From contig JAKNDB010000068.1 of assembly GCA_024305405.1 (NCBI GenBank), forward strand, positions 2,350,501 through 2,414,500: a stretch of 64,000 bases of DNA, read 5' to 3'. Position numbers and translations under genes: made by a program. Under the pieces are notes generated by a model. The model ran no database searches. It saw nothing but the letters and a program-made list of their open reading frames with translations, and was not told the DNA's origin. The stretch's first letter is position 1. Each line of letters opens with the position of its first letter. Of this stretch, positions 1-14,639 are shown one piece after another. Origin of the DNA: Dirofilaria immitis. Its lineage: Eukaryota > Nematoda > Chromadorea > Rhabditida > Onchocercidae.

Positions 1-400
1 TTTATCGATTTGTATCAGATGTATAATTAATTAATTATTATCATTTTTATTTGATAAACAAGATACTATATTGAGATGTTATTGCATAGTTGATTAATTA
101 TTATCATATGCTATTTGAAAAAAGATACTATATCGAGGTGTTTATGTATAATTGATTAATTATTATCATTTATTATTTGATAAATAACATACTATATCGA
201 GATATTTATGTACAGTTGATAAATTATTATCATTTGTTATTTGATAAACAAGATACTATATTGAGACATTTATGTACAGTTGATAAATTATTACCATTTG
301 TTATTTGATAAATAAGATACTATATTGAGATATTTATGTATAATTGATAAATTATTATCATTTGTTATTTGATAAGTATGATACCATATTAAAATATTTA
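1..400. repeat. Minisatellite, about 63-bp unit, about 6 copies
   Basis: Successive lines repeat the same phrase: a 'gatactatattgaga' core, then 'tttatgta', then 'ttgataaattattatcattt' and 'gttatttgataaa'. There are roughly six diverged copies and the array starts at or before the left edge. It lies just downstream of the AMP-binding exon on the opposite strand, so in that gene's orientation it is intronic. Confidence 0.85.
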
Positions 401-463
401 TTTTATAAAATAATCAAAAAGTTTTCCAAATTTAAGATTTAAAATATTTAATCAACTAACCAG

Positions 464-753
464 CTTTTAGAGCAGCTGTATAAGCTAATATATAGAATGC
501 ACATTTATTCATATAAATACCGATACAGTCTCCTTTTTTGGCTCCATATGTTTTTATGAAATATTTGGCCAATTTTTCGGACATTATATCCAATTCACCT
601 AATGTCCATTTCGTGTTACCATCATGAACGACAATTTTCGATTTCAATTCCTCCTGATTTGCTGCTTTACGAAATAATTCTACCAATGTTGACATTTTCA
701 CCGGATTGCACAAATTCGAGAATTCAAGCTTTGTTGTAGAAATTTCGAAAAAG
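464..753 (-). CDS. AMP-binding (adenylate-forming) enzyme, one exon of a gene leaving the window
   Basis: The translated exon carries a linker ending NPVK, then STLVELFRKAANQEE, KWTLGELDIMSEKLAKY, GAKKGDCIGIYM and TAALKAG. This is the order seen at the start of an adenylation domain (acyl-CoA synthetase or NRPS-like A domain), which activates a carboxylic acid with ATP. The exon ends at G|GTTAGT after KAG. Its 5' side has a TTTTGCTAG acceptor at about 754, so the leading FFEISTTKLEF residues are probably coding and Met at 695 is not necessarily the start. The upstream linker plus the LKAG ending looks more like an NRPS or aminoadipate-reductase type A domain than a fatty-acid transport protein, but one exon cannot settle substrate class. 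The ATP P-loop and all later motifs lie beyond the left edge. Confidence 0.7.
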
Positions 754-1082
754 CTAGCAAAATAATATTTAATATTTATCAGCAAATGTATGCATTTTAG
801 TAGTCGAAAATATTGCTTATTTGCAAAATAATGATGGTAATTAAAATTTCCTAATTTCTCGATATTTTTTTAATAATTTCAAAAAAATTCTAAATTTAGA
901 ATTGGTAAATTATTATGAAAAAAAAAGATTAGTTCTAAAATAATAAATAATATTTACTTATTTGCTTATATTTTTGATCATATTTTAAATAAATAAAAAT
1001 CTTAAAATATCAATTAAAATTCAAAAATTTCAGAAAGCAAAAAAAAAGGAAAAAAAAGATTGTTCAATTGAAAGACTAATAT

Positions 1083-1110
1083 TTGTCGTTGACATTAATG
1101 TCAACGACAA
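1083..1110. other. Perfect 28-nt palindrome
   Basis: The left half ttgtcgttgacatt is followed directly by its exact reverse complement aatgtcaacgacaa with no spacer. It is isolated, in AT-rich intergenic sequence, upstream of the AMP-binding gene on the minus strand. Confidence 0.95.
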
Positions 1111-1439
1111 TCACTTCACTATTTTATGGTTTTGTCTTTTCAAATATTATTCGTTAAAAAAAAATTCCAATGAAGAAACCGGAAAAATATTCTTGTCTCA
1201 ATGAGCAACAATATAATGTGCAAGAAAAAAAAAGAGTGGAAATCAAATTTTCTTATCAAACAAATCAATTTTCTTATCAAATAAAATATCCGAAATGAAT
1301 TACTAGAATTATTTGGCAATTTTTTTTAATTTATCTATTTTTTTATATCATATTTTATCCAATATTTTTTCTTCGATTAAATACAAAATGTTCAAGGCAA
1401 AATAAAAATTATCAAAGAAGTTTAGGAAAAAAAAATAGA

Positions 1440-1880
1440 TAAACAGTAGTTTGTGATATAGTTCAGTCTTTAATCTCTAATCAGACACGGTATCAAATTG
1501 GCTTATCATAAGTTTGTAAATAGATATACATTAATTCGTAATATAATTCGATCTTTAATTTTTGGTCAGATGCAGTGTTTAAAAAAATTGCCGAATGATT
1601 TATACAAATTTACCAACAAATATACAGTAATTTGCAGTATAATTCAATCTCTAATCTTTGGCCAGATACAGTATTCAAGACAAAAAAATTATCAAATGAT
1701 TTATGCAACTTTAAAAATTGAAATGCAGCAATCTGCAATATAATTCAGTCATTGATTCTTAATCGAATACAATATTCAAGACAAAAAATTATCAAATGAT
1801 TTATGCAAATTTATAAGCAGAAATACAGTAATTTATAATAAGTTTAAAAGTAGATATACAGTAATTTGAACTATTGTTTA
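1440..1880. repeat. Diverged tandem repeat, about 110-120 bp unit, about 4 copies
   Basis: The recurring phrases 'cagtaatttg', 'tataattca(g)tct', 'atctttggccagatacagt', 'attcaagacaaaaaa' and 'ttatcaaatgatttatgcaa' appear in the same order about four times. The 81-codon open frame across it is a by-product of the repeat. Confidence 0.7.
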
Positions 1881-3212
1881 ATCTTGAAATTAAGCAATTA
1901 AAAATTATTCAATAATAATTGCATGAAAAAAGAAGGCAAAAAGAAGGTGAAAAAATAGAGAACGATAAAATAAATAAATAATTTTAGTAAGAAAAGTAAA
2001 TAAATAAGTTCAATGCGAAGAGTAAATAAATAATTTTGGTAAATGATTGCAATGTGATAAATGATAAATAATAATGCAATAGTTTTTCAAGAAAGATATT
2101 ATGCTTTATTTTTAAATCATTCATTAATTATCATTCATTAATTATTGGAAATAAGGTGGAATTTTTTTTAATAAAGTTGTTTTTTATGATGAAATTGATT
2201 TTGCATGATTCATCAATGAAGCAATCTTTCATTAATTATTCCAAATAAGATGAAAAATTTAGACGGAGAGGTTATTTTAGTCTTTTATGATAAAAATTTA
2301 TTTTGCATGATTTATCAATAAGATAATCATTCATTAAATTGCTATAAACTAGTAGAACATTTTGATAAAGTTTTTTTTTGTGATAAAAACGATTAAAAAC
2401 GATTTATCAATGAGCTAACCTTTTAAATGATATTTGCATTTTATTATTACAATTGAATATTTTACAAAACAAAAGTAATATAAACATAACATGCGATCAT
2501 TTATGAATTCTATAGCAACTATTGAAATTTCTCGATTCTTTGATAGCATCTTCTTCGTTAAAATCATTCTGAAGGAAAAATTTTCAAAATCCCAATACTA
2601 CATAATGCTTCAATGAAAAGCAAAATAGTCTCATATCATTTCAACTTTTCATAAAATTAATAACGAATGACTATTGCAGTAATTTTTGTGTAAAAAAACG
2701 ACAAATTTTTAAATGTTGGAAGTATCATGAGACTTTCTTTTTTCATCAACAACACTGATAGCCATTTGTATGAGTAACGATGCAGTTTATGAAATTACTA
2801 CACACCTTATCTTTTAACTTTCTTTTTATTTCACATTCTTGATTACCTGGGAAAAATTGATAATCGAATGATTGATTTGTTTTTTTTTCTAAAATTTCCA
2901 TCTCTTTCAACCATCTTCATATCATATTTCTTATCATCAATATTTGAGTTTACGAAAATTAATTAGTATTATGTTTCAGACAGGTTTCAACAATTTTTGT
3001 TTTTCTTTTTGTTTTCTGAATTATCAGATGCAAGGAAGAGGAAGAATGTAAAATTAAAATGCATCAAATTTGTTTAATTAAATTTAATTTAATTTGATTT
3101 ATTTTACAGTATCCAAGATCATCATTGTAATGTTTTAATTATCATTTCAATTTGTACATTTATAAATTGAATAATATTGCAACAGTAATTGCAAAAAAAA
3201 AATACTAAAGTT

Positions 3213-3408
3213 TATTTTTATTAAGACAAATACAGCCATATCAACTTTGCAGAAAAGTTGCAGTTGATAATAGTTCAAGCTGATTAATTGGAGATTTAAA
3301 GCTATCAGAATATATTTTATTAAGACAAATACAACCTATCAGTTCTGCAGGAAAGTTGTAATTGATAATAGTTCAGGCTGATTTATTTGGATTCAAAGCT
3401 ATCATAGA
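3213..3408. repeat. Two-copy direct repeat, about 100 bp each
   Basis: Two adjacent copies share 'attaagacaaatacarcc', 'aaagttgyarttgataatag', 'ttcargctgattwatt' and 'aaagctatcaga/tag'. No coding frame is associated with it. Confidence 0.75.
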
Positions 3409-5623
3409 TATAAAGCATAAAAGGGAACTTAAATGATATAGTATCAGTATAGCCAAAGCTAGGCTTATTTTTGACTTTTCCTTCAGCACTATCACTATTC
3501 GTCAATTAAAACAGAATATTTTAGCCTAAAAATAATAGGACTAAATATTTGGACTAAGCATAAATGTTTTTTGCAAAAATAAATATTTCAAATGTTAATA
3601 AACAAAAGTTAATATTTTTGTAATATTTGAATAGCTAATTTTATCGTTTTTTTATTTCTAAAAATTATCCATTTTTTTAACTGATAAATTTGATTCTATA
3701 ACTATTTATAGTTTGATTATGATAATAATCAAATTCGTATAAATAAATGAAATCTTTAAATTCTTGTTTTTGATAGAGAAAATTTGATAACGTAAAACTT
3801 ATTATCATATCATTGCTTCCTATGTACTGCTTCTTCAATCATCGTTTCATTAACAAAAAATTATTTATTCTGACATTTCATTTATAACGAAAAGTCAATT
3901 CGAATAGAAGATTTGTTGATAAATTATTAAAAATTTAAAATTCATTTAGACGAATCGATCAATCATTTTGATCCATTCAATTATGATTATTTTTTGATCC
4001 TAATAAATGAATATGCAATTATTTATATCTTCTAATTCAAACTAATTTATAATTTCAGGTTTGTAGGCTGAGAAATTATTTGCCGAGGAAAGTTAATGTT
4101 TAACAACTGATTTATCGGAAGAAAATTCAAGTTTGATCTAAATAAATGTTATTTACATTTATCTTCTTTTTGTATTAATCTAATCATAGTGATAGAAGCA
4201 ATTGGTTATCATTTGTTTAGATAATAATAATAATAATTATCAAATTAATATTAATCATATTATTAATCGTATATTTCATTTTTATAAAAAAAAAAAACAT
4301 TTCTTTTTTTTCTTTTATTTTATTATCTATACAATTAGAAAGATTATTATTAATTTAACAAACCCTAATTAATGTTTTATAATTTATTTAAAAAGAATTA
4401 ATAATGGCTTATCAAAAGTACATATGTTGTCTATTAATAGAAATATAGAATATATTATTCTAACAATAGAATTATTTTTAATTGATAAAAAGTTCTATTA
4501 ATATTTGACAAAATAAAGTTCATTTAAAACTTTTTATTATTTGTAACTTAGCAACGAGAAATTATCAGAATTCTATTAAATTCTTTTTATGAATATTACA
4601 GTTGGAAAAAAAAAAGGATAATAATAAATGATTGCAACTCATCAAGTTGTATAAATAAGGTTGGCAAAATAAGGTACAATATAAAAAAAAAAGTTCATTA
4701 AATGAAATATTTCCAATTTAGCAAAATAGAATTGCTAAGAATTGTATTAAAATTATTTCAATAATCTTTTATAAATATTATAGTACCAAAATGATAGCAC
4801 AAATGATATCGCTTATCAATATATGTTGAAGTCATTGTTAAGATGATATTCAATGCCAATAATTACTAATATACGTCTTATCTACCTGCATATTCATATG
4901 CCTTATTCACCTGTACAAAAATTAATTACCAAATTATTTCGATAATATTTTAGAAGAAAGAGAGAAATAAAATTTTAATCTAAATGATTTTAGCAAATAC
5001 AACGGAATTATGGTGCTGACACAAGAAACCAGAATCCTTATTTTCTCTTCTCAAGGAATCTTTTCACATCCAGCTGTTAATGTTGAAGTAGGAAAAATTT
5101 GTTTTGTTTTAAAAGAATTAAATCCTAACTTTATGAATTGATCATTATAAGAAATGATTATATTTCAATATTTCAGACATATCATAGAATTCTCGTATCA
5201 ACATCTCGAGATTTATTTTCTTCTTGTTTTATCTTTGAATAGCAATAGATACAATTTTTTTCTACTAATTTTGGATTAGTCTATTAAAAATCTTCACTTC
5301 ATATTCTAAAAAAAGTAATACAATTTGCAATTACCTTCCATTGATTCATTTAACATCCGGTAATATTTGTTCATTTATCACTCGCAAAAGCGCAATCAAT
5401 TGTCGAGAATTAGATTTCAAGAATGCATGTAACATTTTTCGGATATAAATCAAATCTATCAAAATTTATTTTGCTGATGCAGTTATGCATGATATATATT
5501 ATGCAATAGAAAGTAGGAAAAAATATTGATAAGAAATTAACGAATATTATATGATGATGATTATTCATTTTTTTTTCAGCAAGAAAGCACACTGTATATA
5601 ACACACACATACACACACAACAG

Positions 5624-5625
<2 letters not shown>

Positions 5626-5658
<33 letters not shown>
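5626..5658. repeat. (TA)n microsatellite
   Basis: A run of alternating TA dinucleotides. A related interrupted TA tract lies at about 5885-5940. The short open frames over both (Ile-Tyr runs) are artefacts. Confidence 0.9.
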
Positions 5659-5659
<1 letters not shown>

Positions 5660-5885
5660 CACAACAGCAATAAGATAGGTAAAGAAAAAAAAACATTTAA
5701 AAATTAAATTATCATACATAATACATTATCGATAGATCGATAGATAGATAGAGTTTATCATAATCATTTAGTAATGTATCCTATCATGCATGTAATATTG
5801 TAAATGCATGCTAATTGTTAACCCGTTTGTATTATTTAGATATATATTCAATAATGTTAACATCTTTTCATTTATATCATTGTAT

Positions 5886-5919
<34 letters not shown>

Positions 5920-7749
5920 GTTATGTTTATATATATATATATTATTCAATCTATTCAATTCCTTCTACAAAAATACGAAGAAAAAATAAATCATTTAAAA
6001 TAGCGCATTTGTTCAAATGATTATTCATTCATTGAGTTTTTAAGAAATTTGAAATCAACCATTAAAATTCAATAATTGAAAAATTGAATTAAGAAAAATA
6101 TTAGAGGAAGGAAGAAAAGACTTTTAATGCTATTTCAAAATAAATATCATAAATGATCAATGCTTACATTTGATAGTATACGTAATAGAATAAACAATTA
6201 ACATTAATAATTAAAATATATTCAATTATAGGATTTGTTTGAACATAAATTTAAAAATTATGCTTCCATTCTACCTCCTTCCTCATATTTTTCAATATTT
6301 CATATTTTGATAACATCATTGCAGATATCGCAATAGCAATGATAAAATAGTAAAAGCATTCAAAATTATTTAAAATTTTCAACAAAAACTTATGCTAAAT
6401 TTTTCGTTGACAATAAAGCTTCTTAAAAAAAAAAAAAATTAAGCAGATTCAGCAAAATATCAAACAATGTTGGATAAGAAATAAAACAAATTGCTTATCA
6501 ATTCGAGCACCAAAAAGATTAAGATATTTTGATAACAGAAAAAAAAGCTAAGCTGAGAGAATTGAATGATATAAATGTATGAAGATTGTGAAATTTTAAA
6601 AGTGGTATGAATTATATAGCTATCTAGCATATCTCATTTTTTTATATTACATGGAATGAATTAGAAAAATTCTATATAATAAATTTTATCGGGAATTTTT
6701 AATTTTGGAAGAATTTAAGAGATTTAATAGTTTTTCTTTATTTCTTTCTTTGGATATGAATGTAACAGTTGTCTTTATCAAATTTTAAAAATATATTAAA
6801 AAATTTATTCGACAAAATATCTGCTCAAAAAGCTTTTTATTTCGTAGCATCTCGCGTTAGATGAAAAAGAAAATAGTTAAAGAGGTAATAAGTCACTGTT
6901 CGTTTAATGTACATTTCACAAAACTGGGAAATCTTTTCAAACGATAAATCCTTCCCGGAGAAAACAGTGCTAAAAAGCGAATTTATACATGTTAGAAACA
7001 AGAAAAGAATAAGCATTACCCTGAAAATGTAGCTCTGAAACTATATAAAATGTAAAAGTGTACAAATTGACAAACTATGCAATATAGAAATGTTTTTGTT
7101 AGCAGCTGGCATGTTTAAGGCAAAAAAAAAAAAAAAAACAAAGCATGCAGAAAATGCTCAAATATAATTGTATATCCTAATATATGCAGTGCTATGTCCC
7201 TTGTTCTCGACTTTCTCTTCTATTTAAACACTTGAAAAAGTAACAGTATTTGCAATAACAAAAAATAAATAAATGAAAATAAACACCTAAATCATGAAAT
7301 GATAAATGAAGCTAAAAGCGAAATATTATAGAAAATAGCGAGGACATTATAAACTACGACTTTAACGAAGAAAGAATTCATGAAGGAAAGTACAGAGAAG
7401 CTTTTAAACAGACCAGTAATAAAGAATAAAAATGTTAGAAAGATTTTGTAATGAAGAAAATGTATAATAAATAAGTAGTAAAACGGCGACTGAAAAACTG
7501 GATAACTTTACAGCTATAATGAGAAATTAAAAATTCGAGTGAAGATACAGAGTATTGATTATGGAGATAAAAAAGATGTTGCAAATATTAAACAATAGCT
7601 TCTCACCTTGTTCTGTAAATAATACATATTATCATGCGCCGAGAGAGAGAGAGGAAGTGAAACTAAATGTTTAAAGTGAACTTGAAATATCACAGCTAAC
7701 TAAAATCTGTAATTTTTAACAACAGTGGGAGAACAAGGAGACACCAATA

Positions 7750-10700
7750 TTATGAATTTACATTGTGGGCACTGAGACTTTCATGAATACGCACTGCATC
7801 AGTGAACTTAAGAGGTCTCGACTTATCGACCAACTGCCCACCATTTTCGACAAACCGAAACCCACTAGTAGGATCTGAATTAACAGTAGCAAATACAGCT
7901 TCTGAACGAGCTGATTCGAAATCGCTTAATACAACCGATGATGGAACTGATTCCTTATCATTACTGGCCACTGGCGACGTTCTACTATCATTCGCATTGC
8001 ACTGCGTAGTAATCTTACTGTGCGCTGTACGCATCGATTCCTCCACAGCTGCCTAAAATTATCATTTGATGTAGTAAATAACGTATAAAATTAAATTTAA
8101 TAGCAATGGAAATTCGCTTTAAAAATTAATAATATTTTAAAAGCATAGTCATTATTAAATGATAGCCGATTTTTGAAATATGAAAGTATTTGCCGATTAG
8201 ATGATGTATATATATAATGATATGGATAACAAAATTTATACTCAAACAAAATACTATAAAAAATATTTATATTTAATAAGCAAAAGAAAGCTTTATGCTA
8301 AGATCATCTCGAGAGATAAAGCTAAAAATCTAAAGAAAACAAGTCATTAACTTACATGATACATAGCACTTTGCCGGCGCAAACTTTTACTATCTTGCTC
8401 ATCGAATAAATTACACTTCGATCCTTTCTCCGGAAGATTCTTATGAAACGATTGGCCCAGTGAAACTGAAGTAGCAATAGACTGGTCATCTTCCAATACT
8501 TGTCGCATCTAAAAATTACAAATATCAATAACAACATATATGATAATGTTTACCAAATAAATTTAAGACTCATAAATATTTATAAATAATAAAGATTAAT
8601 AACATACTCTAATAAGTCCACCTCCTCTGGAGAAAGAATTTTTTCAGGAACATACACGACGGATGGCATTCCATCCTTATAACCTTTTTCAGTTTTTCGA
8701 CTTTTCTTTGCTAATATCGTCTCAAAGCTGAAAATCTTGCAATCAGTATTCTCAAGCCATCTTAATACATAAGAAATAAAAAGAAAAATGCAACCAATAT
8801 AATGAACAAAATTTTCGGTTAATACTAATCATATAACCCAATCTTCTTGAAGAGAACTTTAAAAAATAGCATAACTATAAATATATGTTATAAATTAGGT
8901 AAGACTAATAATTTAGATATTTCAACTAAATTCTAATCATGAAAGAAAAAACACATACGAAGGATATTGACTTCCACATAGAGTGCGACGCACATTGCCC
9001 CAACAACCAATTGTAAATGGATTATATCCCGATCGGAACTTTCCCGTTACCTAAAACGCATTTTTATGACCACGACAAATAAGCATAAGATTCTGTAAAT
9101 TTTGAAGCAAAGTATACAAGCAAATACGCCGTACCTGTTCATTGGTTGTGCGGCCACGAATAACTAAAACAATATGGAAACCGGTTAAGCCAACGACAGG
9201 AACGGCCAACAATACACATAATGCCATCAGAACAATTGAACACATATTTGGCCTTGTTAGCAAATCCGCCCTGCAACAAAAATCAAAAATATACGAAGAT
9301 GCAATATTCTCTAATATTTCTCAAAGTTCACTCACAAAAATGGATTGATTTCTAATTCTTAGAATAAATAAAATGTCATAGAAAAGGACTCTTTTTTGAA
9401 ATGATCATGAAATGGACCTGTTTAAAACTGTGTAGCTCAGCGACAGTGAGAAAACACAAATCATATGCAGACTAAGAAAAAATAAAAATAAGAAGAAATA
9501 ACGGTAGTTGCGTCGACCGACGCAATTATGTACCCATGGACAATGATGATCGAAAGCATCTATGCATCTGAAAATAGAATACAACTGCAGCGACAACAAT
9601 GTCTCATTCATTGTCACATTTCGTTCTGATTAAAATACCGTAGAGAAAAAAGCACTGAGTGATATATCTAAAATTCTTCACTTCTTAGTGGAAAGAGACT
9701 TATTATCACGGCAAAAGTATAAAATTTGAGTTTACTACGAAATTAATTTCAACAACAGAGTAAGACAGACATTTTTGTAAAAAGTCAAATTCTGTTTCAA
9801 AAACTAAATGGGAGGAGAAATATAAAAGAAATACTCTACTTCAAATAGCTTAACATCGTTAAACTCCAAATAGTACGCAAACCCTATTTAGTACGCAGTA
9901 CATAGCAGCTATTAAAAATATGAGATTCCTTTTTCTCAGAAACACTATGATTATGACACAAAAATATAACTAAAAGAAGAGTTTGAGAAACCAAGTGGTT
10001 GATTTTTACCGATGGAAAAAGCATCGAAAGAAAAGTGAGCTTAACATTGCATTATCCGTATATCAAATGTTCAAAATACAAGATACTCAATTTGGAAAGA
10101 AAAATAAACATAAAAGAAATAAAAAGCCAACTTACCGATTACAAACAGAACAATGTGATGCTCTTGGCGGTCGATAGAATTTACATGTAACACACCATTT
10201 CATACGGACCGTGATACCATTGATTTCCACGTTTTTGTAAAGTGGTGAACGAAAATCGTCCAATTGCGTTTCCTCCGCGGCGCTTGCTATAGTCATAAAA
10301 AATTACTTTTTGATACGAAACTACTAAAATTTCGCTAGCAACTTAAACTGGAGATACTTGAACAAAAATATTAAAATCATGGAAATATTGAAATATCTTA
10401 AATAAATCAGAAACCACCAAAAAAGTTCTTGTTGCTATCCAGGCATTAAACCTGGATATTAAGTTAAGTCCATTATGACATATTTATTCATATCTTCTAA
10501 AAAAATTCATGACATTAGATTATCTAATACAATATATCTCTGACTATGTTTTTTAGTATCTGCAAATATTTGATTTTCATTATCCGATAAAAACGATCCT
10601 TAGATGATACAAATAGGAGTCATAAGTAAAATAATTCTCAAATTACTTTTTACCTTCTTTCATTATACTAAGTTGATTAATAACTCTTGATCATCAAACT

Positions 10701-10934
10701 AACCGAGAGGATGAACTCCAGGATCCATAGTAGTTGCCATAAATAGATTGGACATAACAAACAGAAACAAAATAGCATCAACGGCACACATAATATAACC
10801 CCAAGCCGAGAATTGTAAAATTATTGCCGGTGCAAGCAGATAGAAAAAGCATCCCGTACAAACGATTATTAGCGACCAAGCTACTGTCGCAGGCAATGCC
10901 TGCGACACACTTTACATATCTTTCGTAATGTCAT
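7750..10934 (-). CDS. ZDHHC5/8: DHHC palmitoyltransferase, ZDHHC5/8 type, 8 exons
   Basis: Zinc-dependent protein S-acyltransferase of internal or plasma membranes. Exons (genomic): 10704-10908, 10136-10286, 9418-9567, 9135-9270, 8959-9050, 8604-8727, 8356-8508, 7750-8052; phases agree throughout and give about 437 residues. In order: two membrane segments, [15 protein letters not shown], the cysteine-rich [19 protein letters not shown], then [19 protein letters not shown] with the catalytic DHHC (about residues 125-128). These are followed by membrane segments 3 and 4, VAGLTGFH-type residues, and the TTNEQV motif (TTxE). KYKxP-style text and '[14 protein letters not shown]' match ZDHHC5/8 closely. 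The cytosolic tail is short for that group (about 190 residues) and serine-rich. The 5' end is unresolved: the frame of exon 1 is closed by a stop just above 10908, while an ATG at 10934 is one base out of frame. The exon 6 donor (TAT|GTTATT) is weak and was chosen because only it keeps the next exon in its hydrophilic frame. Confidence 0.9.
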
Positions 10935-12774
10935 AGCCTTTGTTTTGATATCAATTATACTGGCGAACACTGAAATAACAATTTAATAACTTAACAAAAT
11001 ATAGTACTTTTATAAAGATTGCATTAGAGAGAAATGGTCAGCAAAATAGCAATATATGATTATTTATCTCAGAAATATTAGATAATACTATAATTATTTT
11101 AGAACGAATATTCTGTTAATATTTTTGATAGAATATTCACTTTTATCGATAAATGCTACATAACAATAATAGATAATTAGGTAAAAACAAAAATGATAAT
11201 TATCATATTATCATATCAATAAAATGAAATAAAGATAGATTGAATATAAAGATGAATGTTAAGTTACTATTAAAAAATCATGAATTATGGGAGTTAATCA
11301 TAAATCAATCAACATATTTAGATCAATTCGATAACTATCAAATACCTAAGATTTACTTGTTTCATCAATCTTTTAGCTTCCATTCTTATATGCTTAATAA
11401 ATTATAGCTTAATAAATTCAGCAATATTATACGTATATAAAAATATAAATATTTTTCAAACAGTTTACCTGTAATTAGCAAATAAATTAATAAATGGAAC
11501 ATATTCTCCACCTTCTACGATCCACATACTTTATATCATGTTTTGAATCTATTTCATTCATTGTATTATTAAATAAGTCTATAAAAAATAATGTTCATAA
11601 TATTGAGAAATAAAGAATTAACTAAAAAAGAAAAAAGATTATTCGATAATATTGATAAATGATTGAAGATATTCATTTCTTTGTAATATCTAAAAATGAA
11701 TGGTATATTGTAAAACACTACAGAAATAAAAGATGTACTGTAAAATATTTTAAAAGAAAATCCGAACTGTATCTAAAAGTAACTGAAGGTATACTGTAAA
11801 AGGAATCTGCTGATAATTTACATCTAAAAATTGAAGGATACAATGTATGTATGATATCATGAATGTTACGCTATTTTATGTAAAAAATTTAACTAATTTC
11901 AGATCCTGACATATCACGGATAGATCCGATCATGCAATACCTTTAATCCACCACTTCCTCCTACTTGGAGGTGATTAGAATAACAATGTAAACTTCGAAC
12001 AACAAGATTGGCCAATGCGTTGTTATCGATAATAGAAAAAAGTTTCAGGACTATCTATGACAGCAGCAGCTTCATTTTCATCATCAAGATATCAGTTGGA
12101 AGAGCGGATATTTAATGATAATTGTGACTTATCAGAGGATAAGTTGATACTTAAACTTTGCTAATTCCACATTTCAAAAGTACACGTTTACGTAGATGAT
12201 AAATCTTGTAAATATTCACGAAAACATTATTTTAAAGCGAAGAATAATCTCGAGAATAATTATAATTTTAGAAATATTAGTTTGGAAAACGGAAATCTAA
12301 AGATAATTATAATTTTGCGGAGAAAAAGATAATACTTGAAATTTGTCAAATTTACGTTTAATAAAAATACACGTTTAGGTAAATAACAAATGTCTAATTA
12401 TTTACAAAAGCATCATTTTACGGTAAGAAATAATTTCGAGAATAATTGTAATTTCAGTAAAATAAATATAATACTTTTTGCCAATATGTTTTCATAGAAT
12501 TTTCTCAAATATTATTAATTTTGTAAGATATATTTTTTTATTATAACAAATTTTTATATTTTATGTGAAATTTTATTTCAACTTTTTATAATTACTATTC
12601 CATAATTGATAAATTAAAGGAATAGTAATTGATAATGAAGTGATAAGATTAATTCTCAAAAAGATAAACATTTTCTTATTACTTCTCTTAAGCTTCACTC
12701 GATTTTATTCTCGACTTAAAATATATGTAAAGTTATGTTATATGGAATAGATATTTGAATATGTGATAATTGCA

Positions 12775-12936
12775 GACCTATTTGCTTTAACATTTTATGC
12801 TGTCGAGAAATGAGAATTACAACTACAAGCATTTGACCTATTTGCATTAACTTTTATGTTGTCGAGAAATGAGAATTATAATTACAAGCGTTTGACCTAT
12901 TTGCATTAACTTTTTATGATGTCGAGAAATCAGAAT
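12775..12936. repeat. Minisatellite, 60-bp unit, 3 copies
   Basis: Each copy begins 'gacctatttgc(a/t)ttaac' and contains 'tgtcgagaaatgagaatta' followed by 'acaagc(a/g)ttt'. The copies differ at only a few positions. No open frame is conserved. Confidence 0.9.
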
Positions 12937-14639
12937 CCAACAAATAAAATTGGAATAAAATAACGAATTATTACATATTTTCATATTTTTTTCAAAATTC
13001 ATCCTTTACCAATTGCTATTTTAAACTTTTTCAAAATTATTTAATTTATATTTAATAAGAAAATTAAAAATTTAATCAAATAATTATCAAATATTTTCAT
13101 TCTTTTCTTATTTTTCTTTTCTTTGTCATTCAATTTTATTTATCATTTCATACAAGTTTTCATTAACAAATCCAATATCTTTTCATGTATTATTGATTAA
13201 AATTATTTAAAAATTTTTAAAATAACAAATTATAAATGAATGAATATTGTTTTGTATATTTTTATCAATAATTTAAATGATAATGATAGTACTAACATTA
13301 TTAGGTTCTTTTCTGTATATTATACATTAAATCTTATTAAATTGTTATTTATATATAATATCTAAATCTTATCAGTTATAGCATTCGCCTTATCATAAAT
13401 GCTTTCCTTCGTTTGTAATCATATGTTGTGATATGAGAAAGAAACATGTTTTTCTTTTGCTATCTTATTTCCTTTTTAATGCTGAATCTAAAATCTCATT
13501 ACTACTACTTCCAATAATTCCTTTTTCAAACCTGTTCCATCTATCAATGATAATTTTTCGATGACAAATTATCACTAATAGATTTATCCATTTCAAATTA
13601 TTTTATTAGCAATAATATATGTAAACTTTAGAAGTTAAATATTGTATCAGAAAAGTTTTAAAGATAGCATATTATATAGATATGTTGTTATCATTAGAAG
13701 AATAGATCATTCGTATATCATCATCCTTTTATAAAGCAGCATTTGATAAAACGATATTATTATTAAATTGTCCGTTGAACCTGTTCAATTTCAGTTAACA
13801 ACTTTTGTCGATATTTTTCTAATCCAGGTATGATATAATTAAATGACGCAATGTTTTCTCGGGCATTTCGATTTTTATCATTTTCAAACAATCATCATTG
13901 ATCAATCAAATTATTTTTCCTTTCATTTGCTGAACGAAATTTTTATCATCAATTTATCACATTGGCAATCAATAAAAATTCTTTAAATTAATCTTTTAAT
14001 AATATTTTTTTATTTATGAATTATAATGCTAGAAATTGGAAAAATTTGCATATAAATAAATCGAGAATTAATGTTAAAATTTTAATCTCGAGATTAATAA
14101 TAAATTTGTTGAAAATTTTAACCAAATTTGAGCTTTATTCTTATCTTGAATATGATCATATCGAGAAAATGAAATTCATCGATCATTTGATAACGTTTGA
14201 TAATTGCTCTACAATGAATAATATGTTAATAGCAAAAAATCCATATATCTGTCTAATCTAAATAATCATTTAAAATAAAATCAAAAAGAAAAAAGTTTTT
14301 TTTTTTAATTTTTGATCTTCAAATGATCGTGTGAAGATGAAAATTTCGGCGATAATTCAAAAGTAAATATGATAATTGTTAAAATGATTTTGAAATATTA
14401 CTTTTTTTTCTGATTGATAATAAAATATTCATCAGAAACATTCAAACATTTTAAAATGATTCAAGTAAAAAACAAAAAAAAAGAAAAGAAAATAAGAAAT
14501 AAAGAACAATCGAACATCAACGATTTTGTAAATATGCAAAAAAAAAAAATTATTAAAATAATTGTTGTGTCATTGATTCTTCTAATGTTCAATATTTCAT
14601 GTTTGCATGTTATTTAATTGATAAATTATCATTCATGAT

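Larger units (their letters stand above)
754..7749. other. Intergenic, no confident gene; diverged repeats
   Basis: This is about 7 kb of very AT-rich sequence. Contents seen: a 28-nt palindrome at 1083-1110; diverged tandem copies at 1440-1880, 2100-2400 and 3213-3408; and (TA)n runs at 5626-5658 and 5885-5940. Two places read slightly more like coding than their surroundings but cannot be assigned. On the minus strand near 2500-2560 an acceptor is followed by NDFNEEDAIKESRNF and a stop. On the plus strand a 42-codon ORF at 5010-5138 starts MVLTQETRILIF. Neither has recognisable homology. Confidence 0.6.
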
